A stretch of 64,000 nt of DNA from Aequorivita xiaoshiensis (GCF_022008395.1 NZ_JAIRBB010000001.1:248001-312000), one strand, 5' to 3'. Positions 35,213-44,484 are shown, counted from the stretch's first letter. The notes: generated by a model from the sequence alone, not told the origin. Program-made: numbers and translations.

Positions 35213-35597
35213 GTGTCAGTCTGAGCCTGTCGAAGACGGGTTTCTCTTATCAGGATGCCCATATTCAGTATAATTTTTTGAAAATTCTATTAAATCTTGC
35301 CAATTCTCTTCAATCAATGCAGTTTTCTTTCTTCGTGACCAACCTTTTATCTGTTTTTCAACCTTTATTGCTTCCGTTGAATTTGTACATTGTAAGTGCC
35401 ATTTTAGCACTACTGGTCTCCTTTTAAAAGTATAGCAATCTTTTTTTATTCCTTCATTATGCTGCACAAGTCTGCGTTCTAAATCATTTGTCATTCCTGT
35501 GTAATAGGAATTATCAGAGCATTGAAGGATATATGTGAAATAGAATTTCATATATTTTAATTAATCATAAAACGCTTCGACAGGCTCAGCATGACAC
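35213..35597. mobile_element. putative GIY-YIG palindromic mobile unit with terminal inverted repeats
   Basis: A 385-bp unit bounded by 23-bp inverted repeats at 35213-35235 and 35575-35597 (core CTGAGCCTGTCGAAG, 21 of 23 positions matching). It encloses one gene, a GIY-YIG nuclease on the minus strand, whose last codons and stop are inside the left repeat. No target-site duplication is obvious. It is placed between alpha-2-macroglobulin and pbpC. Mobility is inferred from structure only. Confidence 0.6.
35216..35551 (-). CDS. GIY-YIG nuclease family protein
   Basis: Small single-domain endonuclease of 111 residues, of the UvrC/UPF0213 type. The GIY-equivalent is TYI (residues 6-8) and the YIG-equivalent is YTG (17-19). 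Catalytic Arg is in DLERRL (26 or 27), His31 is conserved, and the metal-binding Glu is probably Glu65 in VEKQIKGWSRRKK. The active site therefore looks intact. The final residues SSTGSD and the TGA come from the terminal inverted repeat. Its ATG lies 24 bp from the other repeat. Such proteins act as DNA-nicking or cleaving enzymes; the specific role here is unknown. Confidence 0.88.
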   Translation of the reverse strand: MKFYFTYILQCSDNSYYTGMTNDLERRLVQHNEGIKKDCYTFKRRPVVLKWHLQCTNSTEAIKVEKQIKGWSRRKKTALIEENWQDLIEFSKNYTEYGHPDKRNPSSTGSD

Positions 35598-35626
35598 GGT
35601 TATTTTTCATTGGCATTTAGAAAAAA

Positions 35627-38600
35627 TCACAATTCAATCGTCACCCACATCCCTTTGTTCCTCGCATAATAAGAATTGTCATACATAGCCTCAACCTGTG
35701 TTCCCGGCAAATAATACGTTCCTAAATAGGACGCATTTAGCTTCACGGTGAACGTCTTCGTTTGATTGCTATTTAAATCAAAGAAAAAATTCACGCGGTC
35801 GTCGCGAATGTCTGTGTATCGTGCGTTTCCAGTTGCGCCACCGCCCAATTCTGAAAAACTAGTGTTTACAACTTCCCAACCGCTTGGGAAGATTTTCGCC
35901 AAAGCCACATTGTTTATCCAATCTCCCGAAGTATTGGTAACACTTACTTTGGCAATTATTTCGGTTCCTTGTCGCAATTTTGTCACGTCGATTGCTTTTC
36001 CATCACCTCCCAAATATTCAGATTTTATGGAGAGATTACGTCTTTCGGCAAGTTCTTTTCCTAGTGGAAGCTTTCCTCGTTGCGAAAGCGTAACGTAAAC
36101 AATATTCCCTTTTTTATTGGTTACTGAAACTGAATTACTTCCCATCACAAACGACAGATCTCGCTGCGCAATGGCGCGGTCGGTTTTAACCTCAACCGAT
36201 TTTCCGCCATTTGTAAATGTGAGTTCCATCGCTTTACCGCCATTCTTTTCAACCATTTTCGCCATCGTCATCAAGGCATACGAAGTTTCCTGTGTGCTGT
36301 ACCAATTTCTGGATGAGAGATCTTTCGCTACTGAAATTGCCAATTCACGTTGTTTCGGATCGCCTAATAAAACCATAGTTTCCAAAGCCATTACGCGATT
36401 TCTGAACGGAGATCCGTACGTATAATTGTCAGATTTTTGAGGAACAAAATTAATATTTGACGTTTGTGCAATTTGCTCTGCAACGTTTTTCTTTCCAGCC
36501 AAAGCATAAGCTGCAGCCAGTCGCCATTTTGCATCATTGCTCAATTCTTTGCTTTCGCGAAGTCTATTCATTGCTGCCAATTCTGGTTTTCCGGCCAATG
36601 CCAAAGTGTAAAGTCTGTAAGCCTGCGTTAAACTTGAATTGTACACCGCATAACTATTTCGCCATTGGCGCGCCATGTTTTGTTGGTACAGCAACCAATT
36701 GCTCATAAAGCTTATGGGCAAAGCGTAGCCTTTTTGCTTCGCTTCAAGCATAAAATGCCCCGCATAAGTTGTGCTCCACTCATCTGCTTCGCGCTCGCCG
36801 GGCCAATATGAAAGTCCGCCGTTAGAAAGTTGAAATCTACCCAAACGCGCAATAGTTGCTTTTACATTTTTTTCAATTACTTGCTTTTTGTCGAAAGTAA
36901 TATCGAAAACATCTGCTAAATACAGCTGCGGAAATGCAGAAGAAGTACTCTGTTCCAAACATCCGTAGGGATAGTTGATTAAAAACTCCAGACGTTTGCC
37001 GAAATCCATCGGTGGCAATGTTGAAAATTCAAGCGTCGCAGCATTGCTTCCGGGCACGCCGAAAGTTTCAAAATTTATAGTTTGTGAGCCATTTTCAGCT
37101 ATAGTGAATTGCGTAGATTTTTGCGAAATCGGGTTTGGGTTCTCCACATCAATTTCAACTTTGTAGCTCGCTTTTTCACCGTTGCCCGAAGCGGTTACTT
37201 CTATAGTTTGAACCGCATCTGTCATGTTGAGCGAAGTCGAAACATCGAATTCAAAATTCACAATTTGTTCGCCCGGTTCGTTGAAAGTAATAGTTTTTGA
37301 AGCCCCATTTTTCGGTTTCAAAGCATCACCGGTTTTTACTGTAATCGTGGCGGTTTTCACTTTATTTTCCATTGCGAAAACGGTAACTGGCAGCACAACT
37401 GTTTCGCCCGGGGATAATTTCCGCGGAAGCGAAGCCAGCACCATTAAAGGCGTACGGACGGGTGTGGTTTTTTCAGCATTGCCGTAAGCGCTTTTGGTTT
37501 TATCGCCCGCAATTACCATTGTACGCACCGAACCTACATAATTTGGCATCATTATATTGTGCGATGCGGCTTTGCCAGCGGCAAGTTCAAACGGGCCGAG
37601 GTATTTTACAACGGGTTTGAATCTGTCGGCTTTTCTATTTTTTGCACCCAAAGCCGCATCGCCACCACCGATTGCGTAAATATTATCCACACTGCCCGAA
37701 TAGGCGCCAATTACGTAATCGAACATATCAAAAGTTTTCACTCCCAAAGCTTCGCGACTGTAAAAACTTTCGTGAATATTGGGGGTTGCAAATCGTGTTA
37801 AATCCAGCAAACCTTCGTCAACAACAGCCAAAGTATAAGTCATAGATTTGCCTTTTTCTTCTGAAACTTCTACGGTGAAATTTTCTTCAGGTTTCAGCAC
37901 ATTCGGCATCGTGATTTTTGGTTGTAAAACGGTTGAAGGGTCTTCCACCAATAGCGGAATAACACCGTAAAGTCTCATCGGCAAATCATTCTTAGTTTGA
38001 TTGTGTGGCTGCAGCAGCGAAATATTCACATAAATATTCGGCGCCATTTCCTTCGTGATTTTTATCGCGGCTTTGGTTTCGCCCTTTTTGGTTTCAATCC
38101 AATGCGTCGCCAAAACTTCGGTGCCATTTTCCACACTAATTAAGGCGCGACCGTCGCTACCGGAAGGGAAAGTTATAAAAGCTTCTTCACCTACATTATA
38201 CTTATCTTTATCTGCTGAAAAGACTAACATTTTCGCACTTTCGGCATCGCCATCACTTGGGCGTTGTGACCAATTTCTGTAGAAATAAGTGATGCGTCCC
38301 GTTGCGTGGCCAGATTGTTTATCGATTACGCGAATTAAATAACGTCCGCCTTCCTCTTCGGGAATATTTACAGTGAATTTTCCCTTGCCGCTGCCATCAG
38401 TTTTTAGGGTGAAATCTTTTACGGGTCTGTGAACAGTTGAATTTTCATATGTTGAAAGATTGTCTCTTCCACGGTTCCACCACCAACGCCATTCAATTTG
38501 AAAAACTTTTACTTGCAACTCCCGATTAGCCGTAGCTTGTCCTTTAGTATCTACGGAAACCACATCAAAAGTTGTGTTTTCATCTGTAAAATAAGAGCCG

Positions 38601-41230
38601 TAGCGACCGGCTTCGGGAGATTTCAAACCTACAAAATGAGAGAACGGAGCCAAATCTTTAGAAAAAATATCCATTGAAAAATCACCACCGCCTTCGTAGA
38701 CTTTCGTTAAAAATGTAGCTTTCAACATTCCCGGTGCGTTTTTTCCAACTTCCATCTTTTGGCTAAAAGAAATAGCACCTTCCGAAGAAAGTTGCCCATC
38801 CAAAACTGGGATTTCAACCTCATCAAAACTGCGGATTGGGTCCGTAAAATTATATTTAGGAAACTTAGGGAAAGCTGTATTGCTAGCGCGAAGTGTGGCA
38901 GTCATATCAATTTTTAAATTTCGCGCAGGCGAGCCGTGAAGCCACATGGCGCTTGCCATTCCTTTTACGGGTTTTGTTGCATCGAGAATTTCATCGTCAT
39001 AATCGAGTTTGATTTTTAAACGGTTTGGTTTAATGGTTGCAACTTTTAACGTATTACTAAACTGTGCGCCACCAACGGTTATAGTTGCGTTCCAGTTTCC
39101 AGTTGGTGCCGAAGGATCTGTGGCGATTGGGAAATAATAAAAACTCTCCAGCCCCCTAGCCCCCGAAGGGGGGACCCTTGTTGTGGAATTGGATGTGTTT
39201 AATACGCTTCGCTGAACCAATTTACCCCGAGCGTCTGTTACAGAAATTGTTACGGGATGGTTTTTTGGAAGTGGATTTGCGTTGTCGTTCAGCACAAAAG
39301 TTAAGTGAATACTGTCTCCGGGGCGGTACACGCCACGTTCGGTAAACGTGTAACCTTTTAAACCTTTTTGAAGTTCTTTTCCCGAAATATCAAAATTGCT
39401 CATGGAAAGGGCATTTCCATCTTCGAGTTTTACGTAGGCAAAATTGTTTCCTTTTTGTGCGACTGCGAAAGCTGCATTTTTAGTGCCGTCGTAAAGCGTT
39501 ATTCCGTCGGCTTCGGTAGTAAGCGTTTCAATGAGTTGCTGCTGATAGTTGAAAAGTTTAATTTTTACACCACCTTCGGGCTTTGCAGAAATTAGGTTTG
39601 TAGTAATAAAATGATAGGAGCGATTGTTGCCTTTTTTCACAATTAAGCCTAAATCTGAACCCAAAATATTTGCCGTCACTACGCGATCTTCGTTGTAATA
39701 AGCGGCATGACACGGATTGTCCTGCTGTTGCCAATTATAGGTGAAATTTCGCCAGCGGTAAATTTGGTTATCCCAATATCGCTCTTCGCGAATATCTTCA
39801 TCTTCAGAGGGGTCGAATGCATAATATGGATCTTCTTCGTAGTTTTCGTTACTATCTTCTTCACTTGCTGTAGTCTCGGCGCAATCATAAATGATATAAT
39901 CTTTTTTGAAACTGATTTCCACTTGATAAATGGCACCGGGATCTGTCTTAAAATATTCAGAAAGATTAATTGCGTAAGCTTTCCAGCTTCCATTACTTGA
40001 CAAGTCATCATTTTTTAAATCGATGGTTTTTTTGGCAATTCGTCTACCAATTCGTCGAATATCGTACGTATTAATGTCGTTCAAATTATAACTTTGAAGA
40101 AATTGCAGCACGTTGTTTTCGTAAATTTTAATAACTCGAACATCTACTTTTGAAAGGTTTACCGCTTCAAAATAAACGGGCGTAGAAGCAGAATTCGGAA
40201 GAATAACCCCTTTTGAAAGCATTCGCACTGCAGGTTTTAACTGTTCAAAAGAAACCAATTCTGAAAATTCTTTCTTTAAACCGAAGCCTTCCGTGTTTTT
40301 AATTCCCGTGAAAACGGTGACTTTTACGTTGCCCACAACGCGGTTTGGCGGGTAAACGTTCAACACATTTCCGTTTACTTCGTAACGCAGATCTGCTGTG
40401 TTTTCGATAGTAACCAGGCCAGCGAAATCCTGATTTTCCATTAAGGGATCTGAAAAGTTGATGCTCAACAACGCAGCTGGTGCCAATGTGCTACTAATAT
40501 CAACGATTGTAAAGTTATTTTGCCCCGGAATTGCAAACTTGTTTTCACCTTTATTTTCGGCACCGATGGGCTTTCCGTCCCACTTTATTAGGATTTCAGA
40601 ATCGTTCATTTCACGGCTAATACTATCGATTGTAAAACTGAAATAACGAGCTTCTGTTGTTTCTGCCGGCCATTTCAAATTTAGCTTTTTGCCTTCCTGT
40701 GAAGCTGAAACCAATTGCTTGGCTTTTTCTAAAGAAATTACATCTGAGGCTTCCACAGATGCTTCAACGTATTGCCATTGTTTGTCATAACTTTGAAGGT
40801 TGCCGATGTCAACTTTAAAATTTGGCGTGATTGTATGAAAACTGAAGGTATATGTTTTGAAGTCTTTAGCAATGTCTTCGTATAACTTATTCAGCTTTAC
40901 CGTTACAGTGTATTCGGTGTCTGGTTTTAAGTATTCTGAAGGTTGAAATATTAGGGTTTTGCCGTTTTCAACTACCAATTTCCCTTTTGTTTTTGGAGAA
41001 ATACTTAAGTAATCATCAGCAGAAAGTTGCTGTGTCATCTCAAACTGCTCCAATGATTTCGTAAGCTCAACGCGAATATCAGTTGTAACAGATTGATTTC
41101 CGTAAGTGTTATAGGAAATATATTCCTTGAATTTGAAGAGGTTGTCTGTTTCGGCGTATTTGTTCTTGTCTTTACAGGAAAAAACGAGAAGAATCAAAAC
41201 GATGGAAAAAACCTTGAGTGAAATTTTCAT
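35627..41230 (-). CDS. alpha-2-macroglobulin family lipoprotein with thioester motif
   Basis: Large envelope protein of 1867 residues, the bacterial counterpart of the host protease-trapping inhibitor. A lipoprotein signal ends in LLVFSC (Cys19). Several MG-type beta domains follow, including a macroglobulin signature GVYRPGDSIHLTFVLND (about 685-701). The A2M domain and the thioester CLEQ lie near residue 1423 (YPYGCLEQSTSSAFP), followed by the alpha-helical thioester domain and a C-terminal MG domain. The thioester implies covalent trapping of attacking proteases. The DNA holds an in-frame palindromic repeat at 39150-39182 and a repeat-like half arm at 37221-37246. The gene seems richer in G+C than its neighbours by eye. 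Confidence 0.93.
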   Translation of the reverse strand: MKISLKVFSIVLILLVFSCKDKNKYAETDNLFKFKEYISYNTYGNQSVTTDIRVELTKSLEQFEMTQQLSADDYLSISPKTKGKLVVENGKTLIFQPSEYLKPDTEYTVTVKLNKLYEDIAKDFKTYTFSFHTITPNFKVDIGNLQSYDKQWQYVEASVEASDVISLEKAKQLVSASQEGKKLNLKWPAETTEARYFSFTIDSISREMNDSEILIKWDGKPIGAENKGENKFAIPGQNNFTIVDISSTLAPAALLSINFSDPLMENQDFAGLVTIENTADLRYEVNGNVLNVYPPNRVVGNVKVTVFTGIKNTEGFGLKKEFSELVSFEQLKPAVRMLSKGVILPNSASTPVYFEAVNLSKVDVRVIKIYENNVLQFLQSYNLNDINTYDIRRIGRRIAKKTIDLKNDDLSSNGSWKAYAINLSEYFKTDPGAIYQVEISFKKDYIIYDCAETTASEEDSNENYEEDPYYAFDPSEDEDIREERYWDNQIYRWRNFTYNWQQQDNPCHAAYYNEDRVVTANILGSDLGLIVKKGNNRSYHFITTNLISAKPEGGVKIKLFNYQQQLIETLTTEADGITLYDGTKNAAFAVAQKGNNFAYVKLEDGNALSMSNFDISGKELQKGLKGYTFTERGVYRPGDSIHLTFVLNDNANPLPKNHPVTISVTDARGKLVQRSVLNTSNSTTRVPPSGARGLESFYYFPIATDPSAPTGNWNATITVGGAQFSNTLKVATIKPNRLKIKLDYDDEILDATKPVKGMASAMWLHGSPARNLKIDMTATLRASNTAFPKFPKYNFTDPIRSFDEVEIPVLDGQLSSEGAISFSQKMEVGKNAPGMLKATFLTKVYEGGGDFSMDIFSKDLAPFSHFVGLKSPEAGRYGSYFTDENTTFDVVSVDTKGQATANRELQVKVFQIEWRWWWNRGRDNLSTYENSTVHRPVKDFTLKTDGSGKGKFTVNIPEEEGGRYLIRVIDKQSGHATGRITYFYRNWSQRPSDGDAESAKMLVFSADKDKYNVGEEAFITFPSGSDGRALISVENGTEVLATHWIETKKGETKAAIKITKEMAPNIYVNISLLQPHNQTKNDLPMRLYGVIPLLVEDPSTVLQPKITMPNVLKPEENFTVEVSEEKGKSMTYTLAVVDEGLLDLTRFATPNIHESFYSREALGVKTFDMFDYVIGAYSGSVDNIYAIGGGDAALGAKNRKADRFKPVVKYLGPFELAAGKAASHNIMMPNYVGSVRTMVIAGDKTKSAYGNAEKTTPVRTPLMVLASLPRKLSPGETVVLPVTVFAMENKVKTATITVKTGDALKPKNGASKTITFNEPGEQIVNFEFDVSTSLNMTDAVQTIEVTASGNGEKASYKVEIDVENPNPISQKSTQFTIAENGSQTINFETFGVPGSNAATLEFSTLPPMDFGKRLEFLINYPYGCLEQSTSSAFPQLYLADVFDITFDKKQVIEKNVKATIARLGRFQLSNGGLSYWPGEREADEWSTTYAGHFMLEAKQKGYALPISFMSNWLLYQQNMARQWRNSYAVYNSSLTQAYRLYTLALAGKPELAAMNRLRESKELSNDAKWRLAAAYALAGKKNVAEQIAQTSNINFVPQKSDNYTYGSPFRNRVMALETMVLLGDPKQRELAISVAKDLSSRNWYSTQETSYALMTMAKMVEKNGGKAMELTFTNGGKSVEVKTDRAIAQRDLSFVMGSNSVSVTNKKGNIVYVTLSQRGKLPLGKELAERRNLSIKSEYLGGDGKAIDVTKLRQGTEIIAKVSVTNTSGDWINNVALAKIFPSGWEVVNTSFSELGGGATGNARYTDIRDDRVNFFFDLNSNQTKTFTVKLNASYLGTYYLPGTQVEAMYDNSYYARNKGMWVTIEL
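37221..37246. repeat. repeat-like half arm inside the alpha-2-macroglobulin gene
   Basis: The plus strand reads TGTCATGTTGAGCGAAGTCG and then AAACAT, the form of one arm of the GTTTCGACT..GCTC-type intergenic repeats. It is translated in frame as VSTSLNMTD. No second arm is adjacent, so this may be an eroded insertion or coincidence. Confidence 0.4.
39150..39182. repeat. palindromic CCCCCGAAGGGGG repeat inserted in frame in the alpha-2-macroglobulin gene
   Basis: The stretch contains AGCCCCCTAGCCCCCGAAGG followed by GGGG, a repeat type that I recognise from flavobacterial intergenic regions. Read on the minus strand it adds roughly RVPPSGARGLES between RSVLNTSNSTT and FYYFPIATD without breaking the frame. 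Confidence 0.7.
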
Positions 41231-41433
41231 ACGGGACGGTTATAAATTTTTAAAAATAAGTTAAATTGATTGGCTTACAAAGCAAAACCAATTTGTTTTG
41301 ATTCGAAAAAAAATATGAAATATGTTTTTTGGATGGGAGGTTAAATTTGAAACGTAAAACTGATTTGAAATCGTATTTGGGAGTTTAACATTTGGGAGGG
41401 AATTAACAAGAAGTCGCAGGTTAGTTTTCCCAT

Positions 41434-42942
41434 TTATTTTTTAAACAATTTATTGTAGGCTACATATTCAGGAAAATTCCAGGACAAAAAGCTTTTAGAT
41501 TCCCAATCCTGTTTAAATATTCTTTTCTTTGATTCGATTCGTTTATGATATTCTTCGGCATTCATAAAATCTGCATCGTAAGGAAATATTTTAGATTGTA
41601 TGTTTTCAATTTTAGTTAATTCTGAAATAGGTTTGTCTAAATAGGGTAAGGATTTATCAGATAAATCTACCAAATAATCAAAATGTAGAAAAGCTGTATC
41701 GGCGTGAGCAAAATTATATTTGGCAATTAAACCATCCCAATTAACCATACTACTTATCACCAAAAGAATATACAATGCCATGGCATTTGTACGAAAAAGA
41801 TAAAACCCAGATTTTACATTTCTTATTTTAATAAAAACTGAATATAATCCGTACAAAGTTAAAATCAAGAATATTGCTACACCTATTCTTTTATAGGCTA
41901 ATGAGAAATGTTCTATGTACCAATAGTTGCGAACACCTACTGAGATTGCTAAAATGACATTTTGGAACAACCATAAATAGCTTAGATTTTTTAAGACTCT
42001 ATTCTTGGCATAAAAATTCATGTTTCCTCTAAAAAAGTAAAGTATTATCGCAATTGATATTAAAATAGAGAAAATTAGAAGATAAGTTCCCTCGTGTACA
42101 AATTGTTTTAAGGTTTGTCCATCCCACTCAAAATTGAACCAAACCAAATAGACATCAGCAATATTCAATATTAATAAAATCAAGTTGAGGATGAAAAGCA
42201 GGAACAAAGCCGCCTTTAATTCATTTTTTAAACTTAATGTTTTAAAGTTTCTTTGTCCTTTTTGTTTCTTTCTAATTAAAATATCGCTAGCGTTAGTATC
42301 TGCCTTTTTTATTGAAAAGTTTTTCGTTCTGAAATAGAGAATATTGCTAATTAACAAGCCTAACAAAAGTGTTATTATAAATAGAAATTCAATATCCTTA
42401 AAAATAAAGTTGAATACACTTTGAAATTTTACAGCCAGATTAATTGTCAACTCATCAAAAATTGGATTTGAAGCTTTGTAAATTGACACAAAAACAAAAA
42501 TAACCGCTGCAGGTATTATGAAAATTCTAAACTTCCATATTATTTTTCCAATACTCTTCCCTTTTACTTTTGATTTTGTTACACTGTTTAAAAATTCATT
42601 TTGAGCCTGAAATATTGATTTTATAGAAATTAAGGCAACAGTTATAATTGATTTTGCATACGGATAATTTAGAACTCCCACGAAAATAAATGCAGCTATG
42701 AAATGGATTACATATGATAAAACTGAATGCGTAAGCACTGTAAATACAGAAGTTAATAAGAATCCTACGGTAGTAATAACTTGAACTTGATTTGAAAAGT
42801 TAAACTGTTTAGTGAAAATCCAAAAGATAATAAACGAGGTTTCAAAGATTATTAGGTTAAGACCCAAATCTTGGTTGTAGAATAAAATTGAAAAAAGTAT
42901 TGCACTAAGAAAGGTTACTGGAAGTAAGTTTTTTACCCACAT
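41434..42942 (-). CDS. polytopic membrane protein (DUF4153/DUF4173-like)
   Basis: Integral membrane protein of 502 residues with about ten or more hydrophobic helices from residue 5 to about 410. A soluble C-terminal tail of roughly 90 residues carries NYLVDLSDKSLPYLDK-like sequence (seen as FDYLVDLSDKSLPYLD). The pattern fits the DUF4153/DUF4173 group of bacterial membrane proteins of unknown function. It stands alone, 200 bp from the alpha-2-macroglobulin gene, and shares the strongly AT-rich composition of the rest of the window. Confidence 0.7.
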   Translation of the reverse strand: MWVKNLLPVTFLSAILFSILFYNQDLGLNLIIFETSFIIFWIFTKQFNFSNQVQVITTVGFLLTSVFTVLTHSVLSYVIHFIAAFIFVGVLNYPYAKSIITVALISIKSIFQAQNEFLNSVTKSKVKGKSIGKIIWKFRIFIIPAAVIFVFVSIYKASNPIFDELTINLAVKFQSVFNFIFKDIEFLFIITLLLGLLISNILYFRTKNFSIKKADTNASDILIRKKQKGQRNFKTLSLKNELKAALFLLFILNLILLILNIADVYLVWFNFEWDGQTLKQFVHEGTYLLIFSILISIAIILYFFRGNMNFYAKNRVLKNLSYLWLFQNVILAISVGVRNYWYIEHFSLAYKRIGVAIFLILTLYGLYSVFIKIRNVKSGFYLFRTNAMALYILLVISSMVNWDGLIAKYNFAHADTAFLHFDYLVDLSDKSLPYLDKPISELTKIENIQSKIFPYDADFMNAEEYHKRIESKKRIFKQDWESKSFLSWNFPEYVAYNKLFKK

Positions 42943-43061
42943 CTATTTATTATTTTAAGGATTAGATGTAGTTTTATCTATGGTTCGCTTTTTTAGGAAA
43001 TTTAGTAGTAATACTATATAGATAGAGAAAATAAAAAAAGGTTGCGTTAATTGTTAGGCAT

Positions 43062-43302
43062 CTACATTTTATTTTTTAAAAACTCATACTCCCTCTCAAC
43101 TTTACAAATCCTAACTTTACAATATGTAAACCATTTTTCCTTTCCTTTTTTCTGCGCAACCAAATGATCTATGTTTGCTTTCCATGCCCAAAAATCCTGG
43201 TTATTTTTTTGCCAATATATCCATTAATTCGGCCATTTCAGAGTAACTTTTGTTGTTTTCAGTTTGGATTGATGTAAATATTATTATGTAATAGGGCTCC
43301 AT
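43062..43302 (-). pseudogene. decayed antibiotic-biosynthesis-monooxygenase-like gene
   Basis: Starts with an ATG touching the stop of the isoaspartyl peptidase gene. The first 33 codons (MEPYYIIIFTSIQTENNKSY..LAKK) are followed by an in-frame TAA at 43203-43201, then PGFLGMES. Near 43177-43184 the sequence jumps into another frame that reads WKANIDHLVAQKKGKEKWF and KVRICKVEREYEF to a TAG at 43062. Intact relatives of about 95 residues would have some 18 more codons at the junction. The loss plus the stop make this a clear pseudogene of the small ABM-fold family. Family name is from memory. Confidence 0.75.
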
Positions 43303-44367
43303 TTATTCCTCTTTATAAATCCCAATTTCCAATTCTCCTTCAGCATTCATTGATGCCCGGTACATTCCTGCGGTGTTGAACTCCATTGCTACATTTCCGT
43401 CTTTATCAATTGCAACAATGCCACCATCTCCTCCAAGCGCAGGCACTTTTTTATGAATAACCTCTTTTGCAGCATCTTGTAAACTCATTCCTTTATATTC
43501 CATCAAAGCAGAAATATCATAAGCAACTACCGACCGAATAAAGAATTCACCCCATCCAGTTGAAGAAACAGCACATGTTGAATTATTGGCATACGTTCCC
43601 GCTCCAATTATTGGGGCGTCACCAATTCGATTCCAGCGCTTGTTTGTCATTCCTCCCGTAGATGTCCCCGAAGCGAGATTTCCGTGTTTGTCTAGTGCTG
43701 CACAACCAACAGTACCAAATTTTGAATTCTTTATGTAGGGATCTTGAAAGGAAATTTTTTCAGTGTTTATAGTTTTTTCTTTTTCTAAAATCCTTTGTAA
43801 CGATTCGTATCTACTTTTTGTATAGAAATAAGTTGTATCCATCATTTTATAACCTAAAGATTGAGCAAATTCTTCAGCACCTGCGCCATATAGCATAACG
43901 TGTTCGCTTTTTTGCATTACATCTTTCGCTAAATCTATTGGGTTCTTTATGTGTTTTACTCCCGCTACCGCACCTGCCTTTAGAGTTGCACCGTCCATTA
44001 TAGAAGCGTCGAGCTCGTTTGTTGCATCATGAGTAAAAACAGATCCTTTTCCTGCATTGAAAAGTGGGGAGTCTTCCAATACGTTAATAGTTTTTGCAAC
44101 AGCCTCCAAAGAAGTACCCCCATTTTTAAGGATTTCATGTCCGATAGAAATTGCTTCCTTTAGCTTCTCTTTATAAGCCGCTTCTAACGAATCACTCATA
44201 TTCTCTTTAAGAATAGTTCCAGCGCCACCATGAATTACAATCCCAAAAACATCCTCTTTACTACCTGCAATTTCATCAACTTTAAAATCTTCAGCATTGT
44301 GTTTATTAGGGTTTTTACAGCTTAATAATAATAAAAAACACAGGAGAGGTAATAAAACTTTATTCAT
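43303..44367 (-). CDS. isoaspartyl peptidase/L-asparaginase (lipoprotein)
   Basis: Ntn-hydrolase that splits beta-aspartyl peptides and asparagine after self-cleavage. The signal peptide LLCFLLLLSC makes it a lipoprotein (Cys17), whereas many relatives are cytoplasmic. The alpha chain contains GIVIHGGAGTI and NAGKGSVFTHDATNELDASIMDG. The autocleavage site precedes the nucleophilic Thr in SKFGTVGCAALDKHGN, and the substrate-binding GTSTGGMTNKRWNRIGDAPIIGAGTYA follows. It is 354 residues, normal size. A pseudogene begins directly at its stop codon. Confidence 0.95.
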   Translation of the reverse strand: MNKVLLPLLCFLLLLSCKNPNKHNAEDFKVDEIAGSKEDVFGIVIHGGAGTILKENMSDSLEAAYKEKLKEAISIGHEILKNGGTSLEAVAKTINVLEDSPLFNAGKGSVFTHDATNELDASIMDGATLKAGAVAGVKHIKNPIDLAKDVMQKSEHVMLYGAGAEEFAQSLGYKMMDTTYFYTKSRYESLQRILEKEKTINTEKISFQDPYIKNSKFGTVGCAALDKHGNLASGTSTGGMTNKRWNRIGDAPIIGAGTYANNSTCAVSSTGWGEFFIRSVVAYDISALMEYKGMSLQDAAKEVIHKKVPALGGDGGIVAIDKDGNVAMEFNTAGMYRASMNAEGELEIGIYKEE

Positions 44368-44484
44368 GATATGGAGTTTATTATTTCAGACAATATTTAT
44401 GATAATAATACTAATTTATCTTTAATTTAACGACAGTATTCTCATCAAAATTATCATTTTGCAAATTATTTTTCAAAAACACTC

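Noticed and set aside
35213-35597. Classifying the GIY-YIG unit as a conventional insertion sequence
   Set aside because: There is no transposase and no visible target-site duplication; a palindromic unit with a nuclease describes the data better.
37109-37487. Plus-strand frames within the alpha-2-macroglobulin gene
   Set aside because: Unlike the minus-strand frame they show no protein family features; one begins inside the repeat-like arm.
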